In this document: in pieces, positions 10,320 through 19,572 of the stretch
How positions within the stretch are numbered: the first letter of the stretch is position 1
Layout: every line of letters starts with the position of its first letter
Assembly: GCA_022478985.1 (NCBI GenBank)
Contig: JAKSZP010002688.1
Span: 62,001-126,000, forward strand
Reading direction: 5' to 3'
Source of the DNA: Massospora cicadina
Lineage: Eukaryota > Entomophthoromycota > Entomophthoromycetes > Entomophthorales > Entomophthoraceae
DNA length: 64,000 bases
Notes under the pieces: model-generated
What the model was told of the DNA's origin: nothing
Seen by the model: only the letters and a program-made list of their open reading frames with translations
Database searches by the model: none
Translations under genes and position numbers: made by a program

Positions 10320-11260
10320 TTAACCTTGTACTAATACTAACATTCAAATACCCGTGCCTCGCTACGGTGCTTATAATGTACTAGCCGATTTACCCGTGCT
10401 TCGCTAAGGTGTCTAAAAAAGTTCAGATAGATTACTTTAGATTTTATATTATAGATAAACAAAACCACTCAGCCAAATCTAATTGCTCAATCGAATCAAC
10501 CAAAATCCACCAACCACTCAGGTAAACCTAACTGAAATTATCAAAACAACCAATAACTAATCACCCCTCAAAGCTAAACTATGTCCTATCGATTCAAACA
10601 AAAGCCATCAACCACTTGGCAAACAAAAAAACCTATCGAATCAATCAAATAACATCAAACTGCTACCCGAAACATCTCTTTATACTTAAAATCATTGAGT
10701 ATGTGACATATCTTCCAAACTACTAAATCAACTTCTACTTAACTTGCCAAAAAGTATTTTATTAATTAGGTGAACCAAATTAGGCAGGTTTTTAAAATAT
10801 ATAAACCTAACATCCAGATACCCGTGTTTCGCTACGGTATTTAGTTAATCAGATGATAAGCTCAAATTGTAGCCTATAGGCTGTGTTAGCACTACTCTCG
10901 AGCCACTCAAGCTAACAGCTCCGCTGTTGCCCTCGTGGCTGGTGAGCTGATTATCCTAACTACTTAACTACTTAAACTCTAATACTGATCTTTGTTGAGT
11001 TTCAGGTGAGCAATTTGGTGAAGTATTCAATAATATTTGTCGATTCTCACCCACTCGCCCAAATAGATTGAACCCATCGGGCTAAATAATTTCAGATTCG
11101 ATAAGATTCACCAATTCTCACCCACTCACCCAAATAGATTGACCCTATCAGATTCGAAGGTTTCAGATGTCAGTCAGTCAGTCAATAGGTATGTCAGTAC
11201 GTCAGTGAAATTTTTTTATTAAGTAAATAAGTTTGTTTTAGATTTTATATTATAGATAAT
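10320..11260. repeat. AT-rich repeat block with CCCGTG...CTACGG motifs and internal duplications
   Basis: A GC-rich 20-mer of the form CCCGTGyyTCGCTACGGT occurs three times in AT-rich DNA (10351, 10393 and 10821); copy 2 has AAGG instead of ACGG. The arms CCGT/ACGG can pair. The sequence before copies 1 and 3 is also alike (TATATAAA...CTAACAT...). A 71-72 bp direct duplication (TTCTCACCCACTCrCCCAAA) lies at ~11042 and ~11113. The phrase TTTAGATTTTATATTATAGA occurs at ~10438 and ~11240. This looks like an unclassified transposon or satellite family; no protein is encoded. Confidence 0.6.
10455..10680 (+). repeat. Degenerate ~48-bp tandem repeat (family R48), first array
   Basis: About four units follow the pattern ATCAACCACTCAGCAAA, then CCTATCAAATCAACC, then AAAAACC, with roughly 45-50 bp spacing and heavy divergence. 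Related arrays occur at ~11255-11390, 11945-12010, 23160-23390, 26735-26790 and, inverted, at 27020-27330. No open frame is conserved between units. Confidence 0.6.
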
Positions 11261-11390
11261 CACCAACCACTTAACCAAAAATATTGAACCTATCAAAACA
11301 ACCAAAAACCACAATCACTCAGCCTAAAGCTGTAACCCTATCAAATCAACTAAATAACTATAAATTGCTTGGCAAACCTAAATTCTAAAA
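11255..11390 (+). repeat. R48 repeat, second array
   Basis: Two to three units of the same ~48-bp motif (ACCAACCACTTAACC...GAACCTATCAAAACAACC, then ATCACTCAGCC...CCCTATCAAATCAAC) follow a repeat of the TTTAGATTTTATATTATAGA phrase, which also precedes the first array. The two arrays therefore share their left flank. Confidence 0.55.
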
Positions 11391-11409
11391 TAAAAATTTG
11401 GTGATAGCT

Positions 11410-11950
11410 AGAACCAACCCTCTAGTCAACCACCCTATCTTCCTTTTTATTTTTATTTCTATCTCTATATCTTTATTCAATCTTTTTATAGTAAAACAAT
11501 AATAAGAGGGGAGGAGAAGAAATGATGTTTTATCAAAGTCAATATAGGCGTTGAACCTATTACAAACTAAACCTATACCAGAGTGGTAACAGGTTCCACC
11601 ATTTTAGACAACCATCCTATTTTTATTTTTTATCTTCATATTTTTATTCAGATTTTTTGATATAAAGTAATAAAAGGGGAAGGAAGTAAATAAGTTTTGT
11701 CTTATCCAGTATAGATTTCAAATGTGTTACCAAACCTGCATTAGAGTAACTGCAGTTTTCACCCTGCTAGGCAACCACCCTATCTTTTTTTATTTTTATC
11801 ATCATATCTTTATTTTAATTTTTTAAATAAAATAATAATAAGATAGGAGAAAAGAAATGATACTTTGTCCTAGCCAGTATAGTTTTAAACCTGTTTTGAA
11901 CTAAACCTTTAGCAGATTGATAGCATGATACCATGTTTAGCTAACAACCC
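11410..11950 (+). repeat. Tandem repeat of ~163-181 bp, three copies
   Basis: Three successive units share, in the same order, a CAACCACCCTATCTT start (11428, 11609, 11772), a T-rich TTTATTTTTAT block, an AATAATAAGAGGGGAGGAGAAG-like purine block and a CAGTATAG...AACCTGTT...AAACT block. A fourth start lies at 11944. Spacings are 181, 163 and 172 bp. No coding capacity is seen. Confidence 0.75.
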
Positions 11951-12117
11951 TTGCATAGCAAACCTATTAACCTATTAAATCAACTAAAAAATGCTAAATT
12001 GCTATCTAAAACATTATCAATAAAAATGCTCACTACCTAGATATAGAATAAGTGCTTCATCTAGTTTACTATATATTTTTCATTAGGTGTCTATAAACTA
12101 ATAACTGCTTTATTAAA

Positions 12118-12633
12118 TCTTAAATTCTTAGCTCATGTGGTTTAGAATATATGAAAAATTAGCTTTTTTAAATTGGCTTAAAGTTTTTTATATATCTTAG
12201 GTTAGAAATTAATATTTTAAAGATCCTACCTACTTCATAACCTAACACCCAAGGGGCATATACACACTAAACATATATAGTAAGTTTTTGTTTGAGAGAA
12301 TTTATATCTTTAATATTGTTCCAAATTTAAATATTTTATAATAGATATTAACTTATTAAAAACAGATGTTATAATAAAAAGTATATAGTTTATAAATAGT
12401 TACTTAGTAGTTATTAATTAGCTAAAAAGCTCTTCCAAGGGCAAATTTTAAATCAAAGCTTATGTGGTTTAGGATACATGGTGAAAATTAGCATATATAT
12501 AAAAGTTTTATCTTTTTTATAACTTTTGCAATTGAAATTGAAATTGAGTATAAATCACTTACCTACTCCAAAATCCTAAACTCAAGCTTCATATGCATAG
12601 AAAGTATATTTTTGATTTTTTGGGTTTACTTAG
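12118..12633 (+). repeat. ~340-bp AT-rich satellite, left part
   Basis: Two units are visible. The phrase GCTCATGTGGTTTAG at 12131 recurs as GCTTATGTGGTTTAG at 12458 (327 bp apart), each preceded by AAAT and followed by an ATG..AAAATTAGC block. The unit also contains AACACCCAAGGGGCATATAC. Similar units lie at 22270-22860, on the other side of LINE alpha A. Confidence 0.65.
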
Positions 12634-12745
12634 GTCTTTCCAATTACTATCACTTTTAGTAATACAATTCAATTCAAACAGCATAATTTGATAATCAACA
12701 CCAGGCGAGATAAGTATGAATAATAAGGTAAAGAGCTAGGTGAAC

Positions 12746-14053
12746 ATGGTAAAGGGCAGCAGACCTAGACCTGCACCACCCAAAGATACCAAGCGCACAG
12801 GTACAAATGAAAATCTCAGCAAAAATAAAAAAACCTGAGGTGGCACCTCCCGCAGGTTTCATCAATTTTTTGGTAAAATACTGCAGCTACTTGGAAGTAT
12901 CCCAATTGCAACTACTGTCATCAGTGAAATATGGAATATGAGTTTTTCTGAGCATAGAAACACTGACAATGTGGGAAAAGTTCAGCAAAGCCCAACAAAC
13001 TATTTTCCTGCATGTGGTGTACTTAACAACCCATACTATCTGCAGAGGTTGGGTAGATCTTGGGTTCAAAACTGCAGAAGAAGCAAATGAAGCAGCAAAG
13101 GTCAGAGTGGTACACAAACTTCCCAATGGACAGCAATTGGTCCTGACCAAATACACCCTTTGGACTGAATCCAAAGACATTTTCATAATTTTCAACTATC
13201 TTCTGACCACACTGGCGCGCACAGTAGTTGAAAGACATCTCTGAGAAGGCTTGGAAGCCTATGGAGAAATTAAACAATTTGAAATGCAATGATTCTAGAT
13301 GATGCTGAACCTTGGCATGGGGAAGGCAATTGCAATAATTTCACTGAACCAGGATGGAGTAGAGGATATTACAAAAATCCCCACATTGCATCCTTCACAA
13401 TCAATGGAAAAAATACCAGCTGTTCCATGAAACAGTGGAAAGCACACCCCCTTTACAATCACTGCCAGGCCTTTGGGCACAAGATTCATGCTTACCCCAT
13501 AAAAGAAGTCCTGAGAGAAATGGAATTCTGTGAGGAGGAAATGGGCAAAGACAACTCAGAGTATGCCAAAATCATGGATACTACACAAGCCTTCAACTGG
13601 GGAGAATACAGGCAATATAAAATAATTGACCCTATTTTCCCAAAAGAATGAAAAATGGTCAAACAAGCTCACAAGCTGGCTATGGCCAAGGCAAAGGCCT
13701 TGGTGGAATCAACCGTATCGCTGGAGCAGATCCAGGAAGACATGGTGGAATTTGAGTCCATGAACCAATCAGATCCCATAGAAAACCATACACCCAATCT
13801 GACCAGTTTGAATTTGGTGAAACCTGATTCAGAAATGAATGCAGCAAAATTGGGATTCAGTGCACCCCCAGAAATTGCAGAATTTAACCCAATTGGGAAG
13901 AAAAATCAACAATGGAATGCGCAAGAAAATAATGTGGCCAATAAAAACCCACAAGTGCATTGCAATAACATATTAAAACCAAGCAAAGCCAAGAGAGGAG
14001 CAAAAACTGTGGCGATGAAAGGGAAAGATTTACACCCCAACTCCTACTCATAG
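12746..14053 (+). pseudogene. ORF1 (nucleic-acid-binding protein) of LINE alpha A
   Basis: The start codon at 12746 corresponds to the ORF1 start of copies C and D. A conserved block (MWEKFSKAQQTIFLHVVYL at 12969, then RGWVDLGFKTAEEANEAA) matches MALWEKFCEDVHKIFLTVVY and RGWLNLGFKSKIAADEAA of copy C. The CX2CX4HX4C zinc knuckle of C (CTHCDAFSHKAHAC) reads YNHCQAFGHKIHAY here, so both outer Cys are Tyr (TGC to TAC type changes). There are several stops and frameshifts. ORF1 proteins coat LINE RNA. Confidence 0.75.
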
Positions 14054-14159
14054 TTATGCTCTCCACAGCAGAGGTTCAGTGGAGAGCAATGTGAGCGAGG
14101 GAGTAGGACTGGGAGGCCCTGCTAACCGCTCCTGAGGTGCATTGGGTGTCTCAGTAGAG

Positions 14160-15298
14160 ATAGGGATGCTGAACATAGCAGGACTCAAGGCCTTAACGTC
14201 CTGGGCCAAGAAGTTGAGTCTCCTATAAAACCCATCTGTGGATATCATGCAGTGCAGAAAACCCACTGTTCACAGAGAGAGGATGAGGCATGGGAAAATG
14301 CTCCTCCCAACAATACCATTTTGGTCGCTTCACTGTGGGGTGATAGTATGCACAAACCAAAACTTTAAATTTATTAATAAAAATTTGTTCCTGGATGGCT
14401 GCATACTTGCTGTAACCTTCTCATGGCACACTGAAGTGCACACAATAGCCAGTGTGTACACCCCAAATGGTGCAAATGACCAAAGAGAATTTCTCACAGC
14501 TCTAACACAACTAAACCTACCATCAAATACTTTCATAATGGGAGACATGAACTGCTGGATTAACCCAGAGATGGACCAATGACCATACACAACAGAGATA
14601 CCACAAGGGCAAGTGGAACTCTGAGTACTAAAGGCCACCCTAAGACTATATGATCCACTGCCAAAAAGGCAATCCCTGCTACAAAACATGACACGCCCAC
14701 ATGTACACAATGGTACACTTGTCTCTATGTTGAGGATAGACCTAATACTCACACCAATATTTTTCTGTCATCAAATTCAAAAATTTAAAACTGCAAAAAT
14801 CAAATTCTCTGACCATTGACTTGTTTTGGTGTCTTACAAACTGGCGGAACCAAATACCCAAGCACCCAAATGGTGCAAAATACGCCCAGAAAGTTTAGAC
14901 AACTCGGAATTTTAATCCTGGATGGAGGAAATATCTTCAACCCAGGATTTTCAAACACCTTTTTGCTTGGAACCACTAACCACCTGGGAAAACTTCAAAA
15001 AATCAACAACCCAACAAATTAAACATATATCATCTAGAAGACACAGGGCAGTTTCAGCCATTATCAAACACATATTGGCTGAAATTGACCATCTAGAAAA
15101 CAACGTATCAAGAATGGGATACAGCATTGGATGGGGTCACTATGGGTGGAGGTTTCTGCTCAGCTAAACACCCTGACCCATGAACACCAACACCGAGTTG
15201 GAGTCCAATATAAAGGCAGAAACATAAGAGATGGAGAAACTTGCTTGAACTATTTTTTCCGCTGATTCCACGCCAGGAAAAATACAATATCTTGTACA
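14160..15298 (+). pseudogene. Apurinic-type endonuclease domain of LINE alpha A ORF2 (5' part)
   Basis: The frame pieces carry GMLNIAGLKA at the start (~14168), then CILAVTFSWHTEVHTIASVY...NGANDQREF and TFIMGDMNCWINPEMD (~14530-14580), the GDxN motif of exonuclease-endonuclease-phosphatase domains, and a late RIDLILTP / FSDH-like pair (~14740-14815). This domain nicks target DNA. Frameshifts break it. The element is cut at 15298 by the insertion of Gypsy B. Confidence 0.75.
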
Positions 15299-15303
15299 CA
15301 GGT

Positions 15304-15686
15304 TGTCAGGGTAAATCCTGACATTAGTGGAATTTCTAAGATTATAGATGTTGTCAGTCAGATCAATGTGATATGTGATGAAGTTGGATTAAATAATTGC
15401 ATATCAAATAATGATTGTAGTAAAGTTATTCTTATAATGCAAACACTATTAAGTTTATTTACTAAAGTGTTATCATTACCAATCTACCACCCCAGCCTAC
15501 AAGAAACGCCCTTCCAACTTTCTCCTTTTAAAGCCATGTCTTTAAGCAACTCCCATACCAGCTTACCCACTATTACTTATAACTGGACACCTCTAGTGTC
15601 CTTGTCATACTGGGATAAACCCCTTGGTTATGCTAACTCATGGTTAGATACCCCCAACCAGGTCAGTAGTACACTAGCCCTTGAAA
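15304..15686 (+). repeat. 5' LTR of chromovirus B
   Basis: It matches 19184-19567 almost base for base. The usual terminal TGACA reads TGAAA at its inner end. An open frame begins inside the LTR at 15368 and runs into the gag region. It contains the hydrophobic stretch YLTTFLVLGALIYALLMGS just after the LTR. Confidence 0.92.
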
Positions 15687-15768
15687 ATTTGACCGCCACT
15701 ATTTACAATAAATATCTCACCACGTTTTTAGTATTGGGGGCTTTGATATATGCCTTGTTGATGGGAAG

Positions 15769-16343
15769 TTACCAATTGCTGGTGCGGATGTTTTCCCCAG
15801 TAAAGAAAGATAAAAGAACTTATAAAGGAGCAGTAGGACCCAGTCAAGTGCAGACAGTTAGTGTGGCCAACCATACACCTATGACTTACCCTACAGTTCC
15901 CTCGCAAAAGATATTATCTTCAGCTGAAGTGAAAGAAGGTCTTACGTTGTTGGGGGAATATTTTAAAGCTTATCCTGAGACCTATTCATATGATGCACGG
16001 AAAATTTTGAAAGTGGGTTCACAACTCACTGGTGATGCGCTGAGTTGGTTTATAAGCAACCTAGAAGAGAATGATAATGTGTGCACTAAATATGAGGAAT
16101 TTAAAAGTCAATTTTTAGCAGCAGCAACCCACACTAATACTAGATTAGAGTCAAGGATAGCCTTGATGAATTTTCAGCAAGAAGGGAAAACTGTTGAGGT
16201 TACATAAAAATGTTCCTGGATATCTTTCAGAAGACAGAGTTAGATGAAGAATTGGGAGCACTTTACTTCAGACAAGGGTTAGGAAGCCACTTAGCAGAAT
16301 TAATTAGACATCATCCCACCACGCTGCCATTAAAAAGTTATTA
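15769..16343 (+). pseudogene. Gag of chromovirus B
   Basis: The capsid-like part reads KILKVGSQLTGDALSWFISN...YEEFKSQFLAA...LMNFQQEGKTVEVT, with the W...L pattern of the retrotransposon gag family. A TAA at 16205 breaks the frame; the reading continues as KMFLDIFQKTELDEELGALYFRQGL to 16343. No zinc knuckle was found. The start is uncertain because the open frame extends upstream into the LTR. Confidence 0.7.
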
Positions 16344-16360
16344 ATATCACACAGAATCTA

Positions 16361-16945
16361 ATGATGAGTGTTGGCGGACCAGAAGAATGCTGTATTCAAG
16401 AGAATTATAAGAAGAGAAACCCCCAGACCAAAGTTTCCTCATTAAAGAATGATACTCAGTCTTATCCATTATTAAGTGTGAACTTACATGTTGGAAAGAG
16501 GTGTTTGAAAACTATGGCTTTGCTGGACAGTGGGGCCTCACGGAACTTCATCTCAGAGCATTCAGTGAAAATGCTGGGCTTGCATGCAAAGAAACCTTTG
16601 ATGAAAGTAACCTTGGGAAATGATGAACAGTCTTTAGCTTACCGCTGCTCACATCACATTGACTTGAAGTTTGGGGTAAGTAAAATGAAAGCTGAGTTTT
16701 GGGTCCTGCGTAGTTCACCCCATCCTGTAATTCTTGGGTATCCTTGGTGGACACAGGTTGAACTCCAGCACAATTATGGACGGAACTCTATCACAATTAA
16801 GCTAAAGGATAAACTCCTTGAGTGTGTTTTAGAAGAGAATAAAACTTTGGACATTTCCACAACTGTAAATCAGGTTGGTCCATTGGAGCCTTGTAAAAGA
16901 AAGGTCCCTGAGTATCTCTCAAAATGGGCTTCACTTTTTGAACAG
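16361..16945 (+). pseudogene. Aspartic protease of chromovirus B
   Basis: The motif ALLDSGASRNFISE (DSG loop at 16526-16534) is intact, followed by WVLRSSPHPVILGYPWW, the late hydrophobic-G-W block of Gypsy proteases. The reading frame is open from 16361 to 17062. It runs without a break into a truncated RT, so the protease domain itself may still be sound while the polyprotein is not. Confidence 0.8.
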
Positions 16946-17814
16946 GAGGAAGTTGAATTTCTTGGTTATGTTGTGGGCAGGAATGGGTTCACCATGGCAC
17001 CTAGCAAAGTGGATGCCATCACATCTTGGCCTACACCTAATAGCTGGGAAGGATGTTTGTAGTTTCTTAGGCTTGGAAAATTTTTATAGGGATTTTATCA
17101 AAGACTTTTCTTCTATTGCGTTACCCTTAACATGGCTTACATCAGAAAGTGTTCCATATAAATGGTATCAGGCAGCGTAAAAATCTTTTTCTGAATTGAA
17201 GGCTGCCTTTGTTTCTGCACCTGTGTTGGCAATGCCCAATGATGAAAACCCTTTGTGGTTGAGACTGATGCTTCAGGATATGCTCTTGGGGGGTTTTGTT
17301 GCAGGAGGGGGATAATAGTAGGCTACATCCTGTAGCCTACTATTCCAAGAAATTCATCCCAGCGGAATGCAACTATCCTATCTATGACAAGGAAATGTTG
17401 GCTATTGTTCAATGTCTCAAACACTGGCGCCGGTACCTGTGTGGGGCAAAGTACCCAGTTAAAGTTTTGACAGACCATAAAAACTTGACTTACTTTTTCA
17501 CCCCACGGCAATTGAACCAGCGTCAGGCACAATGGGCACTTACTCTGGCGGATTATGACTTAGACATTGGTTACAAACCTGGAAAAATTAATTTGGTTCC
17601 AGATTCCTTAAGCCAGCGTCCTGACATGATCCCTGAAGAGGGGGAAATTACCAAGTTTAATACACAGTTGCTTCTGAAGACCAAGGATCCCGCTGCATTA
17701 TTATCTCATCTTGTGCTAGTGGGCCGTAGAGATGAGATTTTGGATGTTCAAAATGATGATGCTTTCTGTCAGAATATGAAGAATGATCTCATTCAAAACT
17801 TAGACAGTGTGTGA
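16946..17814 (+). pseudogene. RT remnant and RNase H of chromovirus B
   Basis: After a pre-RT phrase (YLSKWASLFEQEE) the reading jumps directly to EFLGYVVGRNGFTMAPSKV, which normally lies after the YxDD palm. The RT fingers and palm with the catalytic Asp pair are therefore missing, without a frame change at the junction. The thumb (FLGLENFYRDFIKDFSSIA) and RNase H (DKEMLAIVQCLKHWRRYL, KVLTDHKNLTYF) follow, with a TAA at ~17178 and a frameshift near 17280. Confidence 0.85.
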
Positions 17815-18927
17815 TACAAAAAAGGTTACTCATTAAAGGGTCAGTTAGTATTCTGGAAAGGTTGTTTTTATGTGCCAGAAGAACCTTTAAGATTGGATGT
17901 CATGCGCGAGCACCATGATGTAGGCATGGTAGGACACCCTGGGAATAATAAAATGATCCAACTGATTCAAAGAACTTACTGATGGCCTGGTCTTAGAGGG
18001 GATGTTTTAAAATATGTGGCAGGATGTGAGGTCTGTGGGCGCACCAAGGTTCGTAGAGGACTTCCTGAAGGACAATTACAGCCATTGTCAATCGCACAAA
18101 AGCCATGGGAGTCAATATCCATGGATTTTATAGTAGAACTACCCCGTTCCCAAGGATTCAATGCAGTGTTGGTGGTGGTAAATAGATTTACTAAAATGGC
18201 TTATTTTATCCCAACTTCTACCAATGTCACGGCTAAAGAGATAGCACATTTGTTTTTGAGAAATGTATTCCTGCATCATGGTACTCCCAAGGAGGTGATC
18301 TCAGACAGAGGGCCTCAATTCACATCAAATTTTTGGAAACAGCTCCTTGTAGACCTTGGAATCAAGAGATGTTTATCCACTGCATACCATCCGCAGACTG
18401 ATGGACAGACTGAGAGAGTTAATCAGGTGCTGGAGCAGTACCTGAGATGCTATGTTAATGCAGAGCAGGACAACTGGGATGAGTTGTTGCCTATGGCCCA
18501 GTTCTGTTATAACACTCTAGATCACTCTTCAACTGGAATGTCACCGTTAAAAAATAACTATGGGTATGATGTGAACTGGGAACCATTACCATCTATTGAA
18601 GCGGATAACCCCCCTGAGAGGGAATTTTTATGGAACATTCATCAAACTCATGCACTTTGCTTGGCTAATATGAACTGAGCAGTACATACTTACAAAGACT
18701 TTGCAGATAAGAAGTGTGTGCCTGGTAAGGTGTTGGAAGTAGGCAGCCAAGTTTGCCTGGATGCTCAAAATATTCCTTTGGATGTACCATGTCAGAAACT
18801 TGCCCATCAGCGCGTAGGGCCATACAAGGTCGCAGAGGTTATAGGAAAGGTGGCTTACCATCTTGAATTGCCTGAAGGTTGGAAAATTCACAATGTATTC
18901 CATCTTTCCCTCTTGCACAAAAAATAA
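17815..18927 (+). pseudogene. Integrase of chromovirus B
   Basis: The HHCC zinc-binding part is visible (HH...C..C, with CEVCGRTK at ~18024). The catalytic core has all three acidic residues: ISMDFI, VISDRGPQF and DGQTERVN. The C-terminal GPYKV-like block (RVGPYKVAEVIGKVAYHLEL) follows. In-frame stops are TGA at ~17813 and ~17980 (where Trp would fit) and TGA at 18676 (where Arg would fit), and TAA at 18925. Otherwise the domain is well preserved. Confidence 0.87.
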
Positions 18928-19171
18928 GGAATCTCCCTACCACACTAGAAAGTCAAAGAGCTAGCACCACCACTTATTAAAGGTCCCTGTCCTGAGTATG
19001 AGATGGAGGCTATTGAAGGGAGAAGAACAAACCATGGTAAAGTGCAATATCTGGTTAAGTGGGTTGGATATCCTGCAGAAGAGAGCACTTGGGAGCCTGA
19101 GGAGAACTCAAAGAATGCAGGCAAGCTATTAAAAAATGGAAGAAGAAGGCCTCGCAGGAAGCTTCAGCCTT
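18928..19171 (+). pseudogene. Chromodomain of chromovirus B integrase
   Basis: The reading EYEMEAIEGRRTNHGKVQYL followed by VKWVGYPAEESTWEPEEN is a chromodomain, with the aromatic and acidic positions expected (Y, W, TWEP). Chromodomains at the integrase end guide chromoviruses to particular chromatin. It is separated from the integrase core by the TAA at 18925. The frame ends just before the polypurine tract. Confidence 0.88.
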
Positions 19172-19183
19172 GATGGGGGATGA

Positions 19184-19567
19184 TGTCAGGGTAAATCCTG
19201 ACATTATTGGAATTCCTAAGATTATAGATATTGTCAGTCAGATCAATATGATATGTGATGAAGTTAGATCGAGTAATTGCATATCAAATTAATGATTGTA
19301 GTAAAATTATTCTTATAATGCAAACACTATTAAGTTTATTTACTAAAGTGTTATCATTACCGATCTACCACCCCAGCCTACAAGAAACGCCCTTCCAACT
19401 TTCTCCTTTTAAAGCCATGTCTTTAAGAAACTCCCATACCAGCTTACCCACCATTCCTTATATCTGGACACCTCTAGTGTCCTTGTAATACTGGGATAAA
19501 CCCCTTGGTTATGCTAACTCATGGTTAGCTACCCCCAACCAGGTCAGTAGTACACCAGTCCCTGACA
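19184..19567 (+). repeat. 3' LTR of chromovirus B
   Basis: This 384-bp LTR begins TGTCAGGG and ends CCTGACA, followed by the TSD CAGGT. It is nearly identical to the 5' LTR; differences are scattered single bases plus one indel. Confidence 0.93.
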
Positions 19568-19572
19568 CAGGT

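Larger units (their letters stand above)
15304..19567 (+). mobile_element. Ty3/Gypsy chromovirus B, internally deleted, nested in LINE alpha A
   Basis: The LTRs are 15304-15686 (383 bp) and 19184-19567 (384 bp). Both begin TGTCAGGGTAAATCCTGACA and are nearly identical. A perfect 5-bp TSD, CAGGT, flanks the element (15299-15303 and 19568-19572). The internal order is gag, protease, (RT mostly missing), RNase H, integrase, chromodomain. A purine tract, GATGGGGGATGA, precedes the 3' LTR. At 4.26 kb it is short for a chromovirus because the RT palm is deleted. The high LTR similarity implies a fairly recent insertion. Confidence 0.95.

Noticed and set aside
10455..10680. CRISPR-like regular repeat array
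   Set aside because: The repeats are degenerate, have no unique spacers of constant length, and lie in a eukaryotic genome with spliced genes.
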